DNA of 64,000 nt from Isochrysis galbana. Lineage: Eukaryota; Haptophyta; Isochrysidales; Isochrysidaceae. Made by a program: the position numbers and the translations under genes. Of this stretch, positions 8,781-19,812 are shown in pieces. The stretch spans positions 5,121,774 to 5,185,773 of the forward strand of contig CM030936.1 in NCBI GenBank assembly GCA_018136815.1. Reading direction: 5' to 3'. Under the pieces are notes generated by a model. The model saw nothing but the letters and a program-made list of their open reading frames with translations. It ran no database searches and was not told the origin of the DNA. Positions within the stretch are counted from its first letter, which is position 1. Each line of letters opens with the position of its first letter.

Positions 8781-11700
8781 TCACTGGAGCTTTTCGTCAG
8801 AGGCAGTCTTAGAGGCAGACGTTGTTCCTGCCGTAGCTTCTTCGGCGGAACATGAATTTGAACTCGTCAGACTTTGTGCAATGATGGACGCGCAGTCGTT
8901 TAGAAGGGATAGGAGACGGCAGAAGGGAGCGGGCCCAAGGGGCTTGGTGAGGATGTCAGCGAGCATAAGGTTACCGGGGACATGTCGCATAGCGAGGGCG
9001 CGCTTTGCAACGAGATCGCGGAGGAAAGCGGCGGCGCGCATTATGTGCTTGGTCTTTTTGAAGGCAACGGGGTCGAGGGACATGTTGATGGCAGACTTGG
9101 AGTCGGAGCACAGAAGGGTAGGGCCATCCGGCGGGAGAGATAGGTCGACAAGCAAATCCCGGATGAAGAGGATGTCGCGGGCAGCAAGCATGGCACCGAA
9201 GTACTCGGCCTCGGCGCTCGACAACGAGACGGAGCGTTGGGTCTTGGAGAACCAGTGGACAGGACAGCCGTACAGAAAGAAGATGGCGCCCGTACAAGAG
9301 AAGCGAGATTCCCAATTTGAGTCGACATGGACTAGAAAGGGCAGCGAGGGATCCGGGCGAAAGAGCAGAGCGCAGGTGGAGGAGTCACGCACGTAGCAAA
9401 GGACGCGGACGGCAGCGGCGAAGTGCGTAGGACCAGGGTTGGTCATGAAGCGTGAGAGCTGCGAGGCTGCATATGCGAGATCTGGCCTAGACATGTTGGC
9501 AAGCCAGAGGAGGCCCCCAACGATGGCCATATAGGTGTCGCGCTTGGAGGCCATGGAGTCAAAAGCAACAGAGCCAGGCGTGGGTGAATCAGATGGATCG
9601 AGGTGGAGGGCGCCGAGAGGGGATTTGAAGGTGCGTGTGGTAGTGCTAGATAGGAAAGCATCATGCCGTTGAAGGAGATCTGAGACGTAAAGACTCTGAG
9701 ATAAGGTGAGGATCCGACGCGGACGGTCACGAGCCACGGCAACATTGAGGATCCACGAGAGTTCGCCCTTGTCTTCAATGGGGAACCTATCGCCGAGATC
9801 GTGAACAAAACGAGCGCGGAGGCCGGAGTCATTGTCGACGATGAGGGCGTCGTCCACGTACACCAGCACCCAAAGCAAAGACGAGCCGCTGATGAAGATG
9901 TAGAGACAGACATCGATAGTAGAGCGCGTGAAGCCCCACTTCAGGAGGAAGGAGGTGAGAAGCTCGGCCCATTCGCGCCCAGCTTGACGGAGGCCATAGA
10001 TAGAGCGCAATAATTTGCACACGAGACGAACCCCGCGACAGTCACGAGGAGGGAGGCCAGGTGGCATGCGCATGAAGAGGGGCTGTGGAAGAGTGGCTTG
10101 CAGATAAGCTTGGCGGACGTCGATGGAGGACAAGTTGTAGTCACGAGCGGCAGCGATGGCAAGCACGAGACGGATGGTAACCGTTTTGACCACGGTAGAG
10201 AAGATGCGGTCGAAATCGACTCCGTATCGTTGAGTATTGCCGTCGGCGACGAGGCGGGCCTTGAATTTCTCGATGGAGCCGTCGGCCTTGCGTTTGACGG
10301 CGAAGACAAAATGGCAATGCATAAGATTGGCGCCCTCGGGCATGGCGTCCTCGGGAACGCACTCCCAAGTGCGAAGTGCCATGAGGCCGCCGAGCTCCTT
10401 GTTGATGGCCACGCGCCAATAGTCGGCATGGGTGGACTGAAGCGCTTGACGGTACGTCTTGGGGACCGTCACATCCCCCATGTCGGCAACAACGGTGACG
10501 GCTTGGGCGAAGGGTGAATGGTCGCTACCGGCGTGAGCAAAAGGTGGACAGCTGTCGCCGGTAGTGAGCAGGTCGGAGGTAAAAGCAAAACATAAAGGGT
10601 CAGATCGAGAATCGAACCCTGCCGCTGCAGCTCCAAGAGCAAACACAGCTGCAGCCTGAGCCATAGAGGTATTCTGCATTGAAGCAATATGAGCAGAAGT
10701 AGTATTGATACCATGACGTTGGTGCTCGAGCTCAAGGAGGCGTGGGGAGCGACGAATTGCAGATGGTGCTGCAGTAGGTGCAGGTACAGGAGTTGGAACG
10801 GGGGCAGGGGAGGGGGCAGGTGCAAATGCAGCTGGATCGTCGTCATTCTCAAGCCAGTTGGGTCTAGGCTCATCCTTGAGGCCTGGGAACTGGTCCTCCC
10901 ATACGCGGATCTTGGCTGCAACAATGACACGTTTGGAGTCGAGTAAGTAGACAACATGGCCAGGGCTCTCCTCAGAAGGCCCCATGTAGAGGCCATACCA
11001 ACCTCTGTCGGCGAAGTGGCGATCGCCAACACGTCGCGGCACGGGGGCAACGACGGCACAAAGGCAACCAAAAGCATAGAGACAACGGATGTCAGGGGGA
11101 TGCCCAGTGAGGAGTTGATAAGGCGACAAGTTCCGGCGAGAAGGTCGTGGAAGCCTGTTGGTGATCCAAACCGCTGTCTGCATGGCAAAGGGATGAAAGG
11201 ACGGAGGCAGACCAGCAGCAGCAAGAAGGACGCGGGCTGTACCAAAGGTGACGCCCCACATACGTTCCACATGTGAGTTTTGTTGCGGCGTGTATTCCGA
11301 TGAGTAGCTTGCACGGATACGACGGTGAGCAAGGAAGTCTCGGAAGTGATAGGAGAGGAAAGCGCTTCCCTTGTCGGATCGCACAATGGAGGGCTTGTAT
11401 GTGCCGTCAAGGGAGCGAAGATGAGCGGCGACGTCTGCAATGAATTGGCCTAGAGCTGAGGCTGCGACCTCGGCGGTCATGGCTCGCGCGGGCCATACCC
11501 GGGTGAAGCCGCTACCAGCATCCACAGTACCGCAGTAGCATGTGTACTTGAAGAGGATGCTCTCCAAAAGCGGGCCGGCAAAGTCCATGTAGACCATGGC
11601 TCCGGGAGGCGGTTGGGCGTCAAGGGAAGTTGGGAGGCGGGAGAAGGGGGCGGCGCGCATGCGACCACGGACAACTGCTTCCGGCATGGGGAGGCCAGTT

Positions 11701-14462
11701 GGCGGGCGGTGGCGAGACAGGTTGTGGCCAACGGTGGCGGTGGGCACAAGCGACCATTGATCAGCGTAAGGAAAACCGAGGCGTCGATAGAGCAGAGCGT
11801 GTGAGGCAAGGTCTCCATGCACCACAGTAGCAGCTGCCGAAGCAGAGGCCGCGGAGGGGCGAAGTGGGCAGCGGACAGAGTGAGGACGGGTGTCAGAAGG
11901 TGCCACGAATCGCACTGGGATGCGAAATGCGGCTGAGTCATCGTGGACACGTATGGGATGAGCGCCAGGAACATGGATGTAGCCTGCATCGAGGTCATGG
12001 CGGAAACCAAAAAGATCTCGCATAACCCGTGTAGAATACAGCACAGTATTGCACTCAGCCAAGACAAGGACGTTTGGAATCTCGTAGCATTCCCAAGTGT
12101 CGCCGACAAGGAGGTACACCAAAGCAATCCCAACTGCCTGGGCGACAACGGGACCAGCAGCAGTGTCAACACCTAGGCGAGGGTGGGCATCCGTGACGCG
12201 CCACAGGCGGTCAAGGCGGTCAACAACCCAAAACGTAGCCATGGAGTCAACAAGAGCTTCTTCCTCAATCGGCGTCTTAGTCTCGGTCGCAAGGAGAGGC
12301 AAGGGACCTTTGGCACAAAGGGCATAGCCAAAGGTCCGCATGCTAGCGGTGTAGGCTTGGATGGCACCATTAGCATCATTTTGATCTGATGCGATGGCAG
12401 AAGCCGCGGCATGGGCCTGGGTATAGGCCATGAGAGGGGTGCCACTTGTAGAAGGCGGCTGGTGTGGCGCCTGTGATGCTTCAGGTGGATTAGTTACAGT
12501 AGGTGTAGGGGTAGTTGCAGCAGCCTGGACGTAGGTTGATGATGAGGTTGAGGCAGGCACAGCCGCAACACGAGAGGCATCACGATCGAGTAATTCGAGT
12601 GCACGTCGTGTGAGCCGAGAACGAGTGCCGGAGGTCGTAGACGTTGATAAGCGGGGGCATATGTCTGCATGATGATCAGCCCCGCACCCGCGGCACTTGG
12701 TTGTGGGTTGTTTGCAAAACGGCCGATTGTGTGAGCCCAAACAACGGAGGCAAATGGGCTCACCCTTCGGCGGAGGACGCTCGCTTGACGGCCGACCTTT
12801 CCCTTTGGATGAGGATTTAGGTGCGGTGACGGCGAAAGCATGTGCAGCAGGGCGTTGAGCCGAGAGTTCCGCACGAGTTTGACTGACATATTCTTCATAA
12901 TGGTCAACAAAGGAGGTTAGCCGCCTGCCGCGTACGAATTGCCGGAGTTGTGAGTAGGCCAAGGGGAGTGAATGATCAAAGAAAGCAATGAGGGTGGCAT
13001 CGTCCGGAGGAGGTTTGCCCGTGCGCTTAATGCCCGCGACGGCCATATTGATGTTGTCATATTGGCGGCGTAGATCAGCGAGATCGAGGCCGGCCCTAGC
13101 ATCAATCACATGTGTCTGTGCCATGCCAAGGTAGTGAGCATAATCGGCAGCATCATCTTTCTTGGCAGCGAAGGTGGCACGCAGGTAGCGTAAGGCGCCC
13201 ACGCCATCGTTTGCATGGCCATGAAAGACAGATACACGCAAGGATGCTGGGAGGGCTTGGAGAAGTAGGCCATACAGTCGGGCATTGAGAGTGTCATAGG
13301 ACCGTTGCTTCTCCCCATCCTCATCCGGGCGGGTAACATCATCTTCAAGAAGGTGGATGGCATCTGTGAGTTTCCATGCAACATAGCCGGAGAAGAGGAT
13401 GGCCCACTCCATGTATTCAGACCTCTCGCCGGAGAAGGTGGGCAAAGTGGAAGCCTCTGAAGTTGCCGGCGCACAAACAAAGGTGGGTAGGTGGGATAGA
13501 AGTAAGAGAAGCACCATGAAGGAGGGCCGAAGCGCCGAGGACCGAATTGAAGTGTGCGACCTGACAAGATAGGTGGACTTGGCGCGAGCGTGAAGGCGTT
13601 TGGATTCCAAAAGGTTCCGATGGCGTTCACGGACTAGAAAAGCCGCGTAGCCGGACTTCTTCTTCTTGAGTGGGAGAACTAGAGGAGCATCATCTTCGCC
13701 CCCCTCGTCTGTGGCGCAGCATTGATTGTACGTCAAGCGCTTGGTTGCCCAAGTGAAGAGGGTTCTGGCACGGAGGTAGAGAGAGAAAGATGCCGAGAGA
13801 AGAGAGGTAGCCCAAGAGCTGAGTGAGTAGTAAGCCTCGTAGAGGAAGAGTGATAGGATGCGACCGGCTGTATGGCGCACAACCGTAGAAGTTGTGAGTA
13901 AGGCGACAAGCCAAGCATTGCTCCGAATGTGCAAGTCTTCGGCGGCAACAAAAGAGGCACAAACAGCAGAAGTGGGTAGGTGTCGCAGGAGCGAGAAAGC
14001 CAAGTGGCAGCAACCAAGGAGGTGATGGAGGGACTCCATAAAATTTCCAACATAGGAGATGGAGGAGTAGATAGCACGTGAGTGGCGGCGGCGGCGAGTG
14101 GCGGCCCGACGAGCGGCACGTGATGAGTGTAGAGGTCCAGATGGGACAGAATGGAGGGCTCCATAGAATGACAGCTGGTCAAGAAGGGCCTGCAACCATG
14201 TATCAGAGAAGAGAAGTCCCAAAACTCCAACATAGGAGATGGAGGAGTAGATAGCACGTGAGTGGCGGCGGCGGCGAGTGACGGCGCGACGAGCGGCACG
14301 TGATGAGTGTAGAGGTCCAGATGGGACAGAATGGAGGGCTCCATAGAATGACAGCTGGTCAAGGAGGGCCTGCAACCATTTATCAGAGAAGAGAAGTCCA
14401 CCCCATCCCAGAAGGGGGGAGTGAGGGGTGGTGGCTGAAGTGAGAGTGAGAATTGCGTGCAA
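8781..14462 (-). CDS. Copia gag-pol polyprotein
   Basis: One 1893-codon frame. Order of parts: Gag with a CCHC-like zinc-knuckle region (about 12650-12780), aspartic protease region (about 12250), integrase with zinc-binding and catalytic core (about 11100-11750), reverse transcriptase with the YVDD motif (near 9850), and RNase H (about 8950-9330, SSAEAEYFGA). The order protease-integrase-RT-RNase H defines Ty1/copia. Near its 5' end the frame holds an in-frame 180-bp tandem duplication (about 14047-14226 and 14227-14400), so a 60-residue hydrophobic/Arg-rich stretch occurs twice. Antisense frames across this interval are shadows. Confidence 0.93.
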   Translation of the reverse strand: MHAILTLTSATTPHSPLLGWGGLLFSDKWLQALLDQLSFYGALHSVPSGPLHSSRAARRAVTRRRRHSRAIYSSISYVGVLGLLFSDTWLQALLDQLSFYGALHSVPSGPLHSSRAARRAATRRRRHSRAIYSSISYVGNFMESLHHLLGCCHLAFSLLRHLPTSAVCASFVAAEDLHIRSNAWLVALLTTSTVVRHTAGRILSLFLYEAYYSLSSWATSLLSASFSLYLRARTLFTWATKRLTYNQCCATDEGGEDDAPLVLPLKKKKSGYAAFLVRERHRNLLESKRLHARAKSTYLVRSHTSIRSSALRPSFMVLLLLLSHLPTFVCAPATSEASTLPTFSGERSEYMEWAILFSGYVAWKLTDAIHLLEDDVTRPDEDGEKQRSYDTLNARLYGLLLQALPASLRVSVFHGHANDGVGALRYLRATFAAKKDDAADYAHYLGMAQTHVIDARAGLDLADLRRQYDNINMAVAGIKRTGKPPPDDATLIAFFDHSLPLAYSQLRQFVRGRRLTSFVDHYEEYVSQTRAELSAQRPAAHAFAVTAPKSSSKGKGRPSSERPPPKGEPICLRCLGSHNRPFCKQPTTKCRGCGADHHADICPRLSTSTTSGTRSRLTRRALELLDRDASRVAAVPASTSSSTYVQAAATTPTPTVTNPPEASQAPHQPPSTSGTPLMAYTQAHAAASAIASDQNDANGAIQAYTASMRTFGYALCAKGPLPLLATETKTPIEEEALVDSMATFWVVDRLDRLWRVTDAHPRLGVDTAAGPVVAQAVGIALVYLLVGDTWECYEIPNVLVLAECNTVLYSTRVMRDLFGFRHDLDAGYIHVPGAHPIRVHDDSAAFRIPVRFVAPSDTRPHSVRCPLRPSAASASAAATVVHGDLASHALLYRRLGFPYADQWSLVPTATVGHNLSRHRPPTGLPMPEAVVRGRMRAAPFSRLPTSLDAQPPPGAMVYMDFAGPLLESILFKYTCYCGTVDAGSGFTRVWPARAMTAEVAASALGQFIADVAAHLRSLDGTYKPSIVRSDKGSAFLSYHFRDFLAHRRIRASYSSEYTPQQNSHVERMWGVTFGTARVLLAAAGLPPSFHPFAMQTAVWITNRLPRPSRRNLSPYQLLTGHPPDIRCLYAFGCLCAVVAPVPRRVGDRHFADRGWYGLYMGPSEESPGHVVYLLDSKRVIVAAKIRVWEDQFPGLKDEPRPNWLENDDDPAAFAPAPSPAPVPTPVPAPTAAPSAIRRSPRLLELEHQRHGINTTSAHIASMQNTSMAQAAAVFALGAAAAGFDSRSDPLCFAFTSDLLTTGDSCPPFAHAGSDHSPFAQAVTVVADMGDVTVPKTYRQALQSTHADYWRVAINKELGGLMALRTWECVPEDAMPEGANLMHCHFVFAVKRKADGSIEKFKARLVADGNTQRYGVDFDRIFSTVVKTVTIRLVLAIAAARDYNLSSIDVRQAYLQATLPQPLFMRMPPGLPPRDCRGVRLVCKLLRSIYGLRQAGREWAELLTSFLLKWGFTRSTIDVCLYIFISGSSLLWVLVYVDDALIVDNDSGLRARFVHDLGDRFPIEDKGELSWILNVAVARDRPRRILTLSQSLYVSDLLQRHDAFLSSTTTRTFKSPLGALHLDPSDSPTPGSVAFDSMASKRDTYMAIVGGLLWLANMSRPDLAYAASQLSRFMTNPGPTHFAAAVRVLCYVRDSSTCALLFRPDPSLPFLVHVDSNWESRFSCTGAIFFLYGCPVHWFSKTQRSVSLSSAEAEYFGAMLAARDILFIRDLLVDLSLPPDGPTLLCSDSKSAINMSLDPVAFKKTKHIMRAAAFLRDLVAKRALAMRHVPGNLMLADILTKPLGPAPFCRLLSLLNDCASIIAQSLTSSNSCSAEEATAGTTSASKTASDEKLQ

Positions 14463-14951
14463 ACGCGCGTAGGAGAGAGGTTTAGGAAACCGCGAGATTC
14501 CTCTTGCATGTTTATGATGGGGGAGAGATTTTCACCAAAGCTAGAGACCTGAGACATAAGGGAAAGGATAGAGGGAGAGGAAACACCTCCTCCATGCCAA
14601 AGGGCCTTGGGGTGGAGATGTAAGAAAGGAAGAGTGGGACGATAAGGCGATGCGCTTGGGCGTTTTGGTGAAAAGACGCCGGTGACGGCGTTCTTCGACA
14701 CGAGTTCATCGCAGATTTTTGCAGAGGGCTCACCCTGAGGCAGACAGAAGGGGCAGGGGAGGAAGAGGGCCCATCCCACTGCCCCCAAGGTCTCCCCCTT
14801 GGTGCAATGGGATGACGCTCGCTTGCGGTGAGGTGCGCATGCTGCAGTTCGACGCTCGTCGAGTGCGACGAGCGAGTGCGAGTCTGGCAGGGACAGGCAG
14901 GCAGGCATGGACAGAGGCATGGCAGTGGCACACACCTGGGTGGGAGCTCCA

Positions 14952-15566
14952 TATCGCGCTGGATGCCAGGAAGCAGCCAGAGCGGCAACAAAAAGCAGTA
15001 GGGTCATGACAGACAGTGAGAGAGACAGTGGTACAGGGGTGAGAGAGAGGTCAGAACCTGGGACACCTGGGGGCACTGGGGATCTCAAGATACCCCTGGG
15101 GCACGGTGATTCTACAACGATCACACACCCACAAACCCTTACATATACCCCACCACGGTTCTTTGGATAATACTCTGAGACAAACAGGAAGGCGTGCGAG
15201 GGAACAAAGAAGGAATCAAGGATTTAGGGAATTGGCGAGTATTGCCTTAGTATGAGCCGATGAAGCGTCGTGAGTGTTGATGAAGGTGAGATTCCTTAGG
15301 TGCACTAAGTCGATCTAGAGTGAGCTGAGATCCCCAAGATGAAGGCGAGGTCTAGAAGTCGATGTGCAAATGACTCGGGAACCCCAAGAACTCGATGTGC
15401 ATCGACTGCAGATGATAATGTAGAGAAGAGTCCAGAAGGTGGTGCACATGATGAAAGAGGCTGATGACTTGATGAAAAGGAATCTGGCAGACAAAGTTAT
15501 CGGTAAAGCCGATTCTATCGGTAAGGACCAATGGGTTGTGTTGGCAGATGACGGCACTCTGTGATA
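14952..15566 (-). repeat. Copia 5' LTR
   Basis: 615-bp repeat matching 8060-8674. In element orientation it is followed at once by TGGAGCTCCC, a plausible tRNA primer-binding site. The initiator-Met consensus is not an obvious match. Confidence 0.95.
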
Positions 15567-15632
15567 GTGATATTATCTACGCTATTTCTAGGCGGGAAGC
15601 ATTGCGTGAAGCATTACTTTGGATGTCGTCAG

Positions 15633-15791
15633 AGGTTTTTTTTACCCGAACCCCTACAAAGTCTTTCCGCATCTTCAGATGCTCGCTCACAACTTTGAAT
15701 TCATTGAAAGAGAGTTTCTTGGCAGTGAGTACAATATTTATGATTGGCCAGAAGAATATCTTTACACAAAAGAAAAGGGTCATGATTGGAA
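15633..15791 (+). CDS. Orphan exon, possibly Asp/Asn beta-hydroxylase-like
   Basis: A short plus-strand segment reads FFYPNPYKVFPHLQMLAHNF then IEREFL and YDWPEEYLY, and ends GHDW. It is bounded by a pyrimidine-containing acceptor (GTCGTCAG) and a good donor (AA|GTAAGA). The pattern FP-L-L--NF--I--EF...WPE--LY...W resembles the start of aspartyl/asparaginyl beta-hydroxylase-type 2OG oxygenase domains, but the catalytic His residues would lie in later exons that are not seen. The copia element sits only 60 bp upstream, and AT-rich repeat DNA follows. It may be a remnant of a gene broken by the insertions, or a piece of an intact gene with unread exons. Confidence 0.35.
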
Positions 15792-15819
15792 GTAAGACCC
15801 GCCGTAACCGTAACAGGTT

Positions 15820-15980
15820 TGATTTGAGCAATCTGGATATCTGGTTGGAGTTCAGATTTGGTATCCAGATAGTATCCGGATACCTCTGGAGCTCATTAGG
15901 AATATCCAGATAGATACTCATAGTCGGGCAGACATGCCAGTTATGCCAGATATTCGGAATATCCGGGTATCAGAAACTTA
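15820..15980. repeat. AT-rich repeat with GGATAT/ATATCC words (R4-like)
   Basis: A stretch rich in GGATATCTGG, TATCCAGATA and ATATCCGG, partly self-complementary and similar in wording to 7558-7660, 37980-38190 and 61290-61385. No coding potential. Confidence 0.4.
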
Positions 15981-16284
15981 ATCTTATTCTTCCGGCCACC
16001 TTAAATAGATCGATCGACGCCCCTCCGCCACCGTCGCCTCCACCGCCCTCACCGCCGCCTCCCTCACCGCAACCGCCTTCACCCCCCTCTTGAAAGGATA
16101 GTCGATTCGACGGAGCCAGATAGATGCCTTCTTGATATTTTCCGGATTTAGTACTGTTATGTAATTTATGTCAGCATCGCTAGTGTTGGACATGTTTCTT
16201 ATAGTATCGTACATATTTTGGTGTCACGCACCACTCGAGCGGGATGCAGCATACCCTCTTGCCAAACGAGTGGGTTGGATAGCT

Positions 16285-16727
16285 ACCCTCATGATTGGGG
16301 TTGACGTAAGTTTTGTAAATTTTTTTGTCAAATTTGGGTGGTCAATCGAAATCGAAATTTTTGACCAAAATTTGGGGCCTTTCACTTGGAAAGAAACAAA
16401 ACTTGGGGGGCCGCGCGGAGATTGGAAGATGCGACACGCGAGGAAAGAGAGAGGCGCAGCAGGGCGCCGGCTCACGCCCCCGCCTCGTCCCCCAGCTCAC
16501 GACCCATAACATCTTTCCTCCCTGGCCTGAAGGTTTGGCACGACGTGGTCCACGACGCAGTCGTCGTCGAAGGTGCGAGGGAGAGTGTTATAGGGTTATA
16601 ATAGGACAAAATATTCGAAAGCGTCAAAATTTTGATCAAAATTTAGGTGCCCAACCCTCAAATTTTGACAACAAAATTTGGGCCCTTACAAAACAAAACT
16701 TACGTCAAAGCCAACCTCATGATCATG
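16285..16727. mobile_element. Inverted-repeat (MITE-like) element
   Basis: The left arm near 16285-16380 (TTGACGTAAGTTTTG, then CAAAATTTGGG-type words) is inverted at about 16610-16727 (CAAAACTTACGTCAA and CCCAAATTTTG words). The arms are about 100 bp and imperfect and enclose a GC-rich core of about 230 bp. There is no transposase frame. A target duplication could not be fixed because the ends (CTCATGATTGGGG and ATGATCATGAGG when inverted) are not identical. Confidence 0.55.
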
Positions 16728-17000
16728 ATCCCCACGATCTTCCTGTGGAATAGGGCGCAGGCTCTATTCATGAGGACAAGCCTCAAAGGGGTGAGAGAGA
16801 GAGGGTAATGGAGTCTTGAGAGCGAGATGCGCGCGACATCGCACCGCACGAGCCGACGTCACACATCGAGACTCTTCCGGACACCACTCACCATGCCAAC
16901 AAAAGAAAGAAGCCAAAACTAAACGTAAACGCACGAGACAATAAATTAAAGGAACGAACGAAGACGAGATGAAGAATGTCCTTGTCGAGCGAGCACGATG

Positions 17001-17100
17001 NNNNNNNNNNNNNNNNNNNNNNNNNNNNNNNNNNNNNNNNNNNNNNNNNNNNNNNNNNNNNNNNNNNNNNNNNNNNNNNNNNNNNNNNNNNNNNNNNNNN
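17001..17100. other. Assembly gap (100 N)
   Basis: Exactly 100 N, a conventional unknown-size gap. It probably hides 5' exons of the PH/DUF1336 gene. Confidence 0.98.
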
Positions 17101-17329
17101 TTGACGGCACCGCTCCACAACGAGGCCCTCGGCATCTCGCCGGACTCATTCTTCTCGAAAGGCATTGCTAAGGTGAACAGCGCACCATCCTCCGATTGCC
17201 TTGGAAATGCTTGCCCCGCAGCACGCTCATGTTCTCGGCGGGTCTTGAGGCTGGGGGGGGGGGGGGGGGGGTTCTGTCGCACATACAGCCAACATCCACC
17301 TACGCGCTTCCACTTGCCCATCACCACAG

Positions 17330-19812
17330 ATGGCGCTTGGTATTGGTGCCAACTCTGACCGCTTCAAGGCAACCCTGCGCACGCATGACAAGGCACTTGC
17401 CGCTGAATGGGCTGCCGTGCTACGTTCGGCTTGCGGCGCCACGGTGGAGAAGCGCTACTCTAAGCTGCATGCAGCCATCACATTAGGAGATGCTGCTGCT
17501 GCTGCGGACATCGCCACTGAGCTCGCGCAGCTCCGTAACAAGGTGCCTCACCGCTCCGACGAGGGTTCTGGTACACCTGTCCGCCGCTCCGGACGACGGG
17601 ACTCTGCTCTGCGCCTGGTGCTATCGGCCGACTCGGGCCGTTCTCTCCGTGCCGCTCCTATCTTTGCAAGGTCCACCCGTGCCGGCAGCTCAGGAGGAAC
17701 GCGAATCTCCGGCGGTAATAGGATGTCTGGCGGCGGTGGGTCCGATGGCGGCAACAGCGAAGGCGAGATATTAGGAACCGAGCTTCCTGATCCCATGGCC
17801 GCCTCTGTGCCGATCTCACCCGTAGCGCTGGACGAGGCGCTGAGCTTGGCACATACTGCTCTCGTTGCTATCGCTAGTGATGCGCGCGCCGCCGCCATCG
17901 CCACGCCGCGGCAACCGGAACAGCTCGCTGCTGCCCTAAACAAGATTGCCGCCAATGCCACTGCTGCCGCGCTTGCTGCTTCTAGCAATGCACCATCGTC
18001 TCCCGGCGGCTTTGGGAGTTCAGCCGACGCTGGTTACACTTCATCTGCTGTCACCTCTGCTATCCCATCTGCTCTTCCGTCCCCCACATCCTTTCTCACG
18101 CTCTCGGCACGGGCTGTGGCTCCCTCATCGCCCCGTCACCCTGACAAGTCCACTGCCTCCGCACAACCCTCTGTTGCACCGATGACCACACCTGCTACGA
18201 CTACATTGCAAGACAGCAAGACCTTGTCGCCACCGCAGGACGCAGGCCCACCGGTCCCACCACAGGCGGCTATGACAATGGCGTCAACCACTAAGTTTGC
18301 GTCTGTCGCATCGCCGGCCGCTATGCCGCTAGCCACCACACTGCCGCCGGCCACCCCGTCGCCGGCTGACACGCTGCCGGCTCACACGTCGCCTGCTCCC
18401 ATGTCGTCGCCGGCGCCCACAACGCCGCTTGCTCCCACACTACCGGCAGCCACGGTGCCCCGCGCCACGCCATCGGCCTCCTCTTTGCCGGTACCCACAG
18501 TGCCCCGCGACACGGCGCCAGCACTCACGACGCTGGTACCCACGACGCTGGCACCCACAACACTGGCACCCAGCCTTGCTGCACCCGCCCCGATGGCCAC
18601 GTCTAGCTCAGGCGTGCTGCGAAATTCTGCCGATGAGTGTATGCCAACGTCGGGCGCCTCTGCTGCCGCTGAGCTCGCAGTTGAGGCCGTGTGTGCCGCG
18701 TCGATTGCCGCGCAAGCCGCGGCCGAAGCAGCTGCCCAGGCTGTTGGTGACACTCGGCCACTGCCAGGCCACCTGACCGCCGCTGGCGTCGACCCTATGA
18801 CTACTCCGACATCCAAGTGCTGGGCGACAGCTGGCGATGGCACGCGTTTCGATTTGCGGAAAGGCCCGGACTACAAGCGGAACAAGAAAAAGGCGCCCTC
18901 CGCGCCGCACATTTATCACTTGGTGGCGGCCGACGTGCTGCGTGCACCTAAAATCACGCCACACGTGGCCTCGCGCGTGCGAATGCCTATCCCGGACGAT
19001 GCCGACGAGGAGAACGACACCGGCTTACCGCGTACGCTAGTCTTCAACGTCGCCATCCCGGTCAGTGCCCCCAGCCTGATCGGCGGTAGTGATGATTCCA
19101 AATGTTATCAGCTCATCCTCTACTTCCGGGCGAGTGTCAAGGACCTGCGTGCCTGGCGTGATGGGGGCTCGGCTGCCTATGCGCTATTCCGACGGTGGGT
19201 CAAGGAAGCGCCGGAGGGGAACAATGATGTGAAGGAACGATTCAAACTAGTCGTCAAGATGGAAAATCTCAAGGATTTAGGCAAGACGGGATCGACACTC
19301 GAGCAGTACAACGGTGCGTACTTGTCTCAGCCCCCAGCCTGATAGAATTGGGATTGTCGGCGGATGGAGAGTTTTTCCGCTTTCAACTCCACACCCTTCC
19401 CCTATCCCACCGCATGCCAGTGTCCTTTCCGCTTCCCGGCCTTGTACACTCTTGCTGTCGGCCCGTAGCATCGATACACCGCCAGCCCGCTCCCGACTCA
19501 TACCCTACGCGCTTTGATCGGACCTTCGTAGGCAAGCCCGTTCTCATCACCAAGTCGGGTTCAATATTCCCCTCTCTAGATGACGTATACGGGCCGTTGG
19601 GCTATCTTGAACTCGGAATCAACACATTCCGATTTGCATATCTTACCAAGCTTGGTATGTCCAAGTTCATCCCTAGCCTGCAGAAACTAAAGTTGCACAT
19701 TGGAGTCGTCATCGAGGGCAGGGACAATAACGAGCTCCCGGAACAAACCTTGGTGGCATGCCGTATCCACGGGCTCGACTTGCGAGAGATGGCGAGCGAG
19801 CTTCCAGGGTGA
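17330..19812 (+). CDS. EDR2-like protein: PH-end plus DUF1336 (EDR2_C) domain
   Basis: Two exons, 17330-19313 and 19532-19812, joined by a 218-nt GT-AG intron (donor GTGCGT, acceptor TTCGTAG) so that YNG runs into KPVLITKSGSIF. Read product about 754 aa. The first 40 residues (FKATLRTHDKALAAEWAAVL) look like the last helix of a PH domain, so the true 5' end probably lies upstream, with a possible exon at 17101-17171 (PLHNEALGISPDSFFSKG) and more in the gap. Residues about 80-500 are a low-complexity Ala/Pro/Thr/Ser linker. Residues about 503-750 are DUF1336: TRFDLRKGPDYKRNKKKAPS, FRFAYLTKLGM, VIEGRDNNELPEQ. In plants EDR2 binds PI4P/lipids and negatively regulates cell death; in protists only lipid-linked signalling or membrane contact can be inferred. 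GTGAGG at the stop leaves open a further 3' exon. Confidence 0.85.

Larger units (their letters stand above)
8060..15566 (-). mobile_element. Ty1/copia LTR retrotransposon, looks whole, young
   Basis: A 7507-bp element on the minus strand. The LTRs are 8060-8674 (3') and 14952-15566 (5'), 615 bp each, and appear identical over the stretches compared by eye. LTR termini are TATC...GATA. GTGAT flanks the element at 8055-8059 and 15567-15571, a 5-bp target duplication as expected for copia. A primer-binding site starting TGG directly follows the 5' LTR, and a G-rich polypurine tract directly precedes the 3' LTR. Inside is one long gag-pol frame in copia order (integrase before reverse transcriptase). 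Matching LTRs and a perfect target duplication imply a recent insertion. Confidence 0.95.

Noticed and set aside
16969-17358. 129-codon frame across the N gap
   Set aside because: Its length depends on translated Ns. Only 17101-17171 may be a real exon of the PH/DUF1336 gene.
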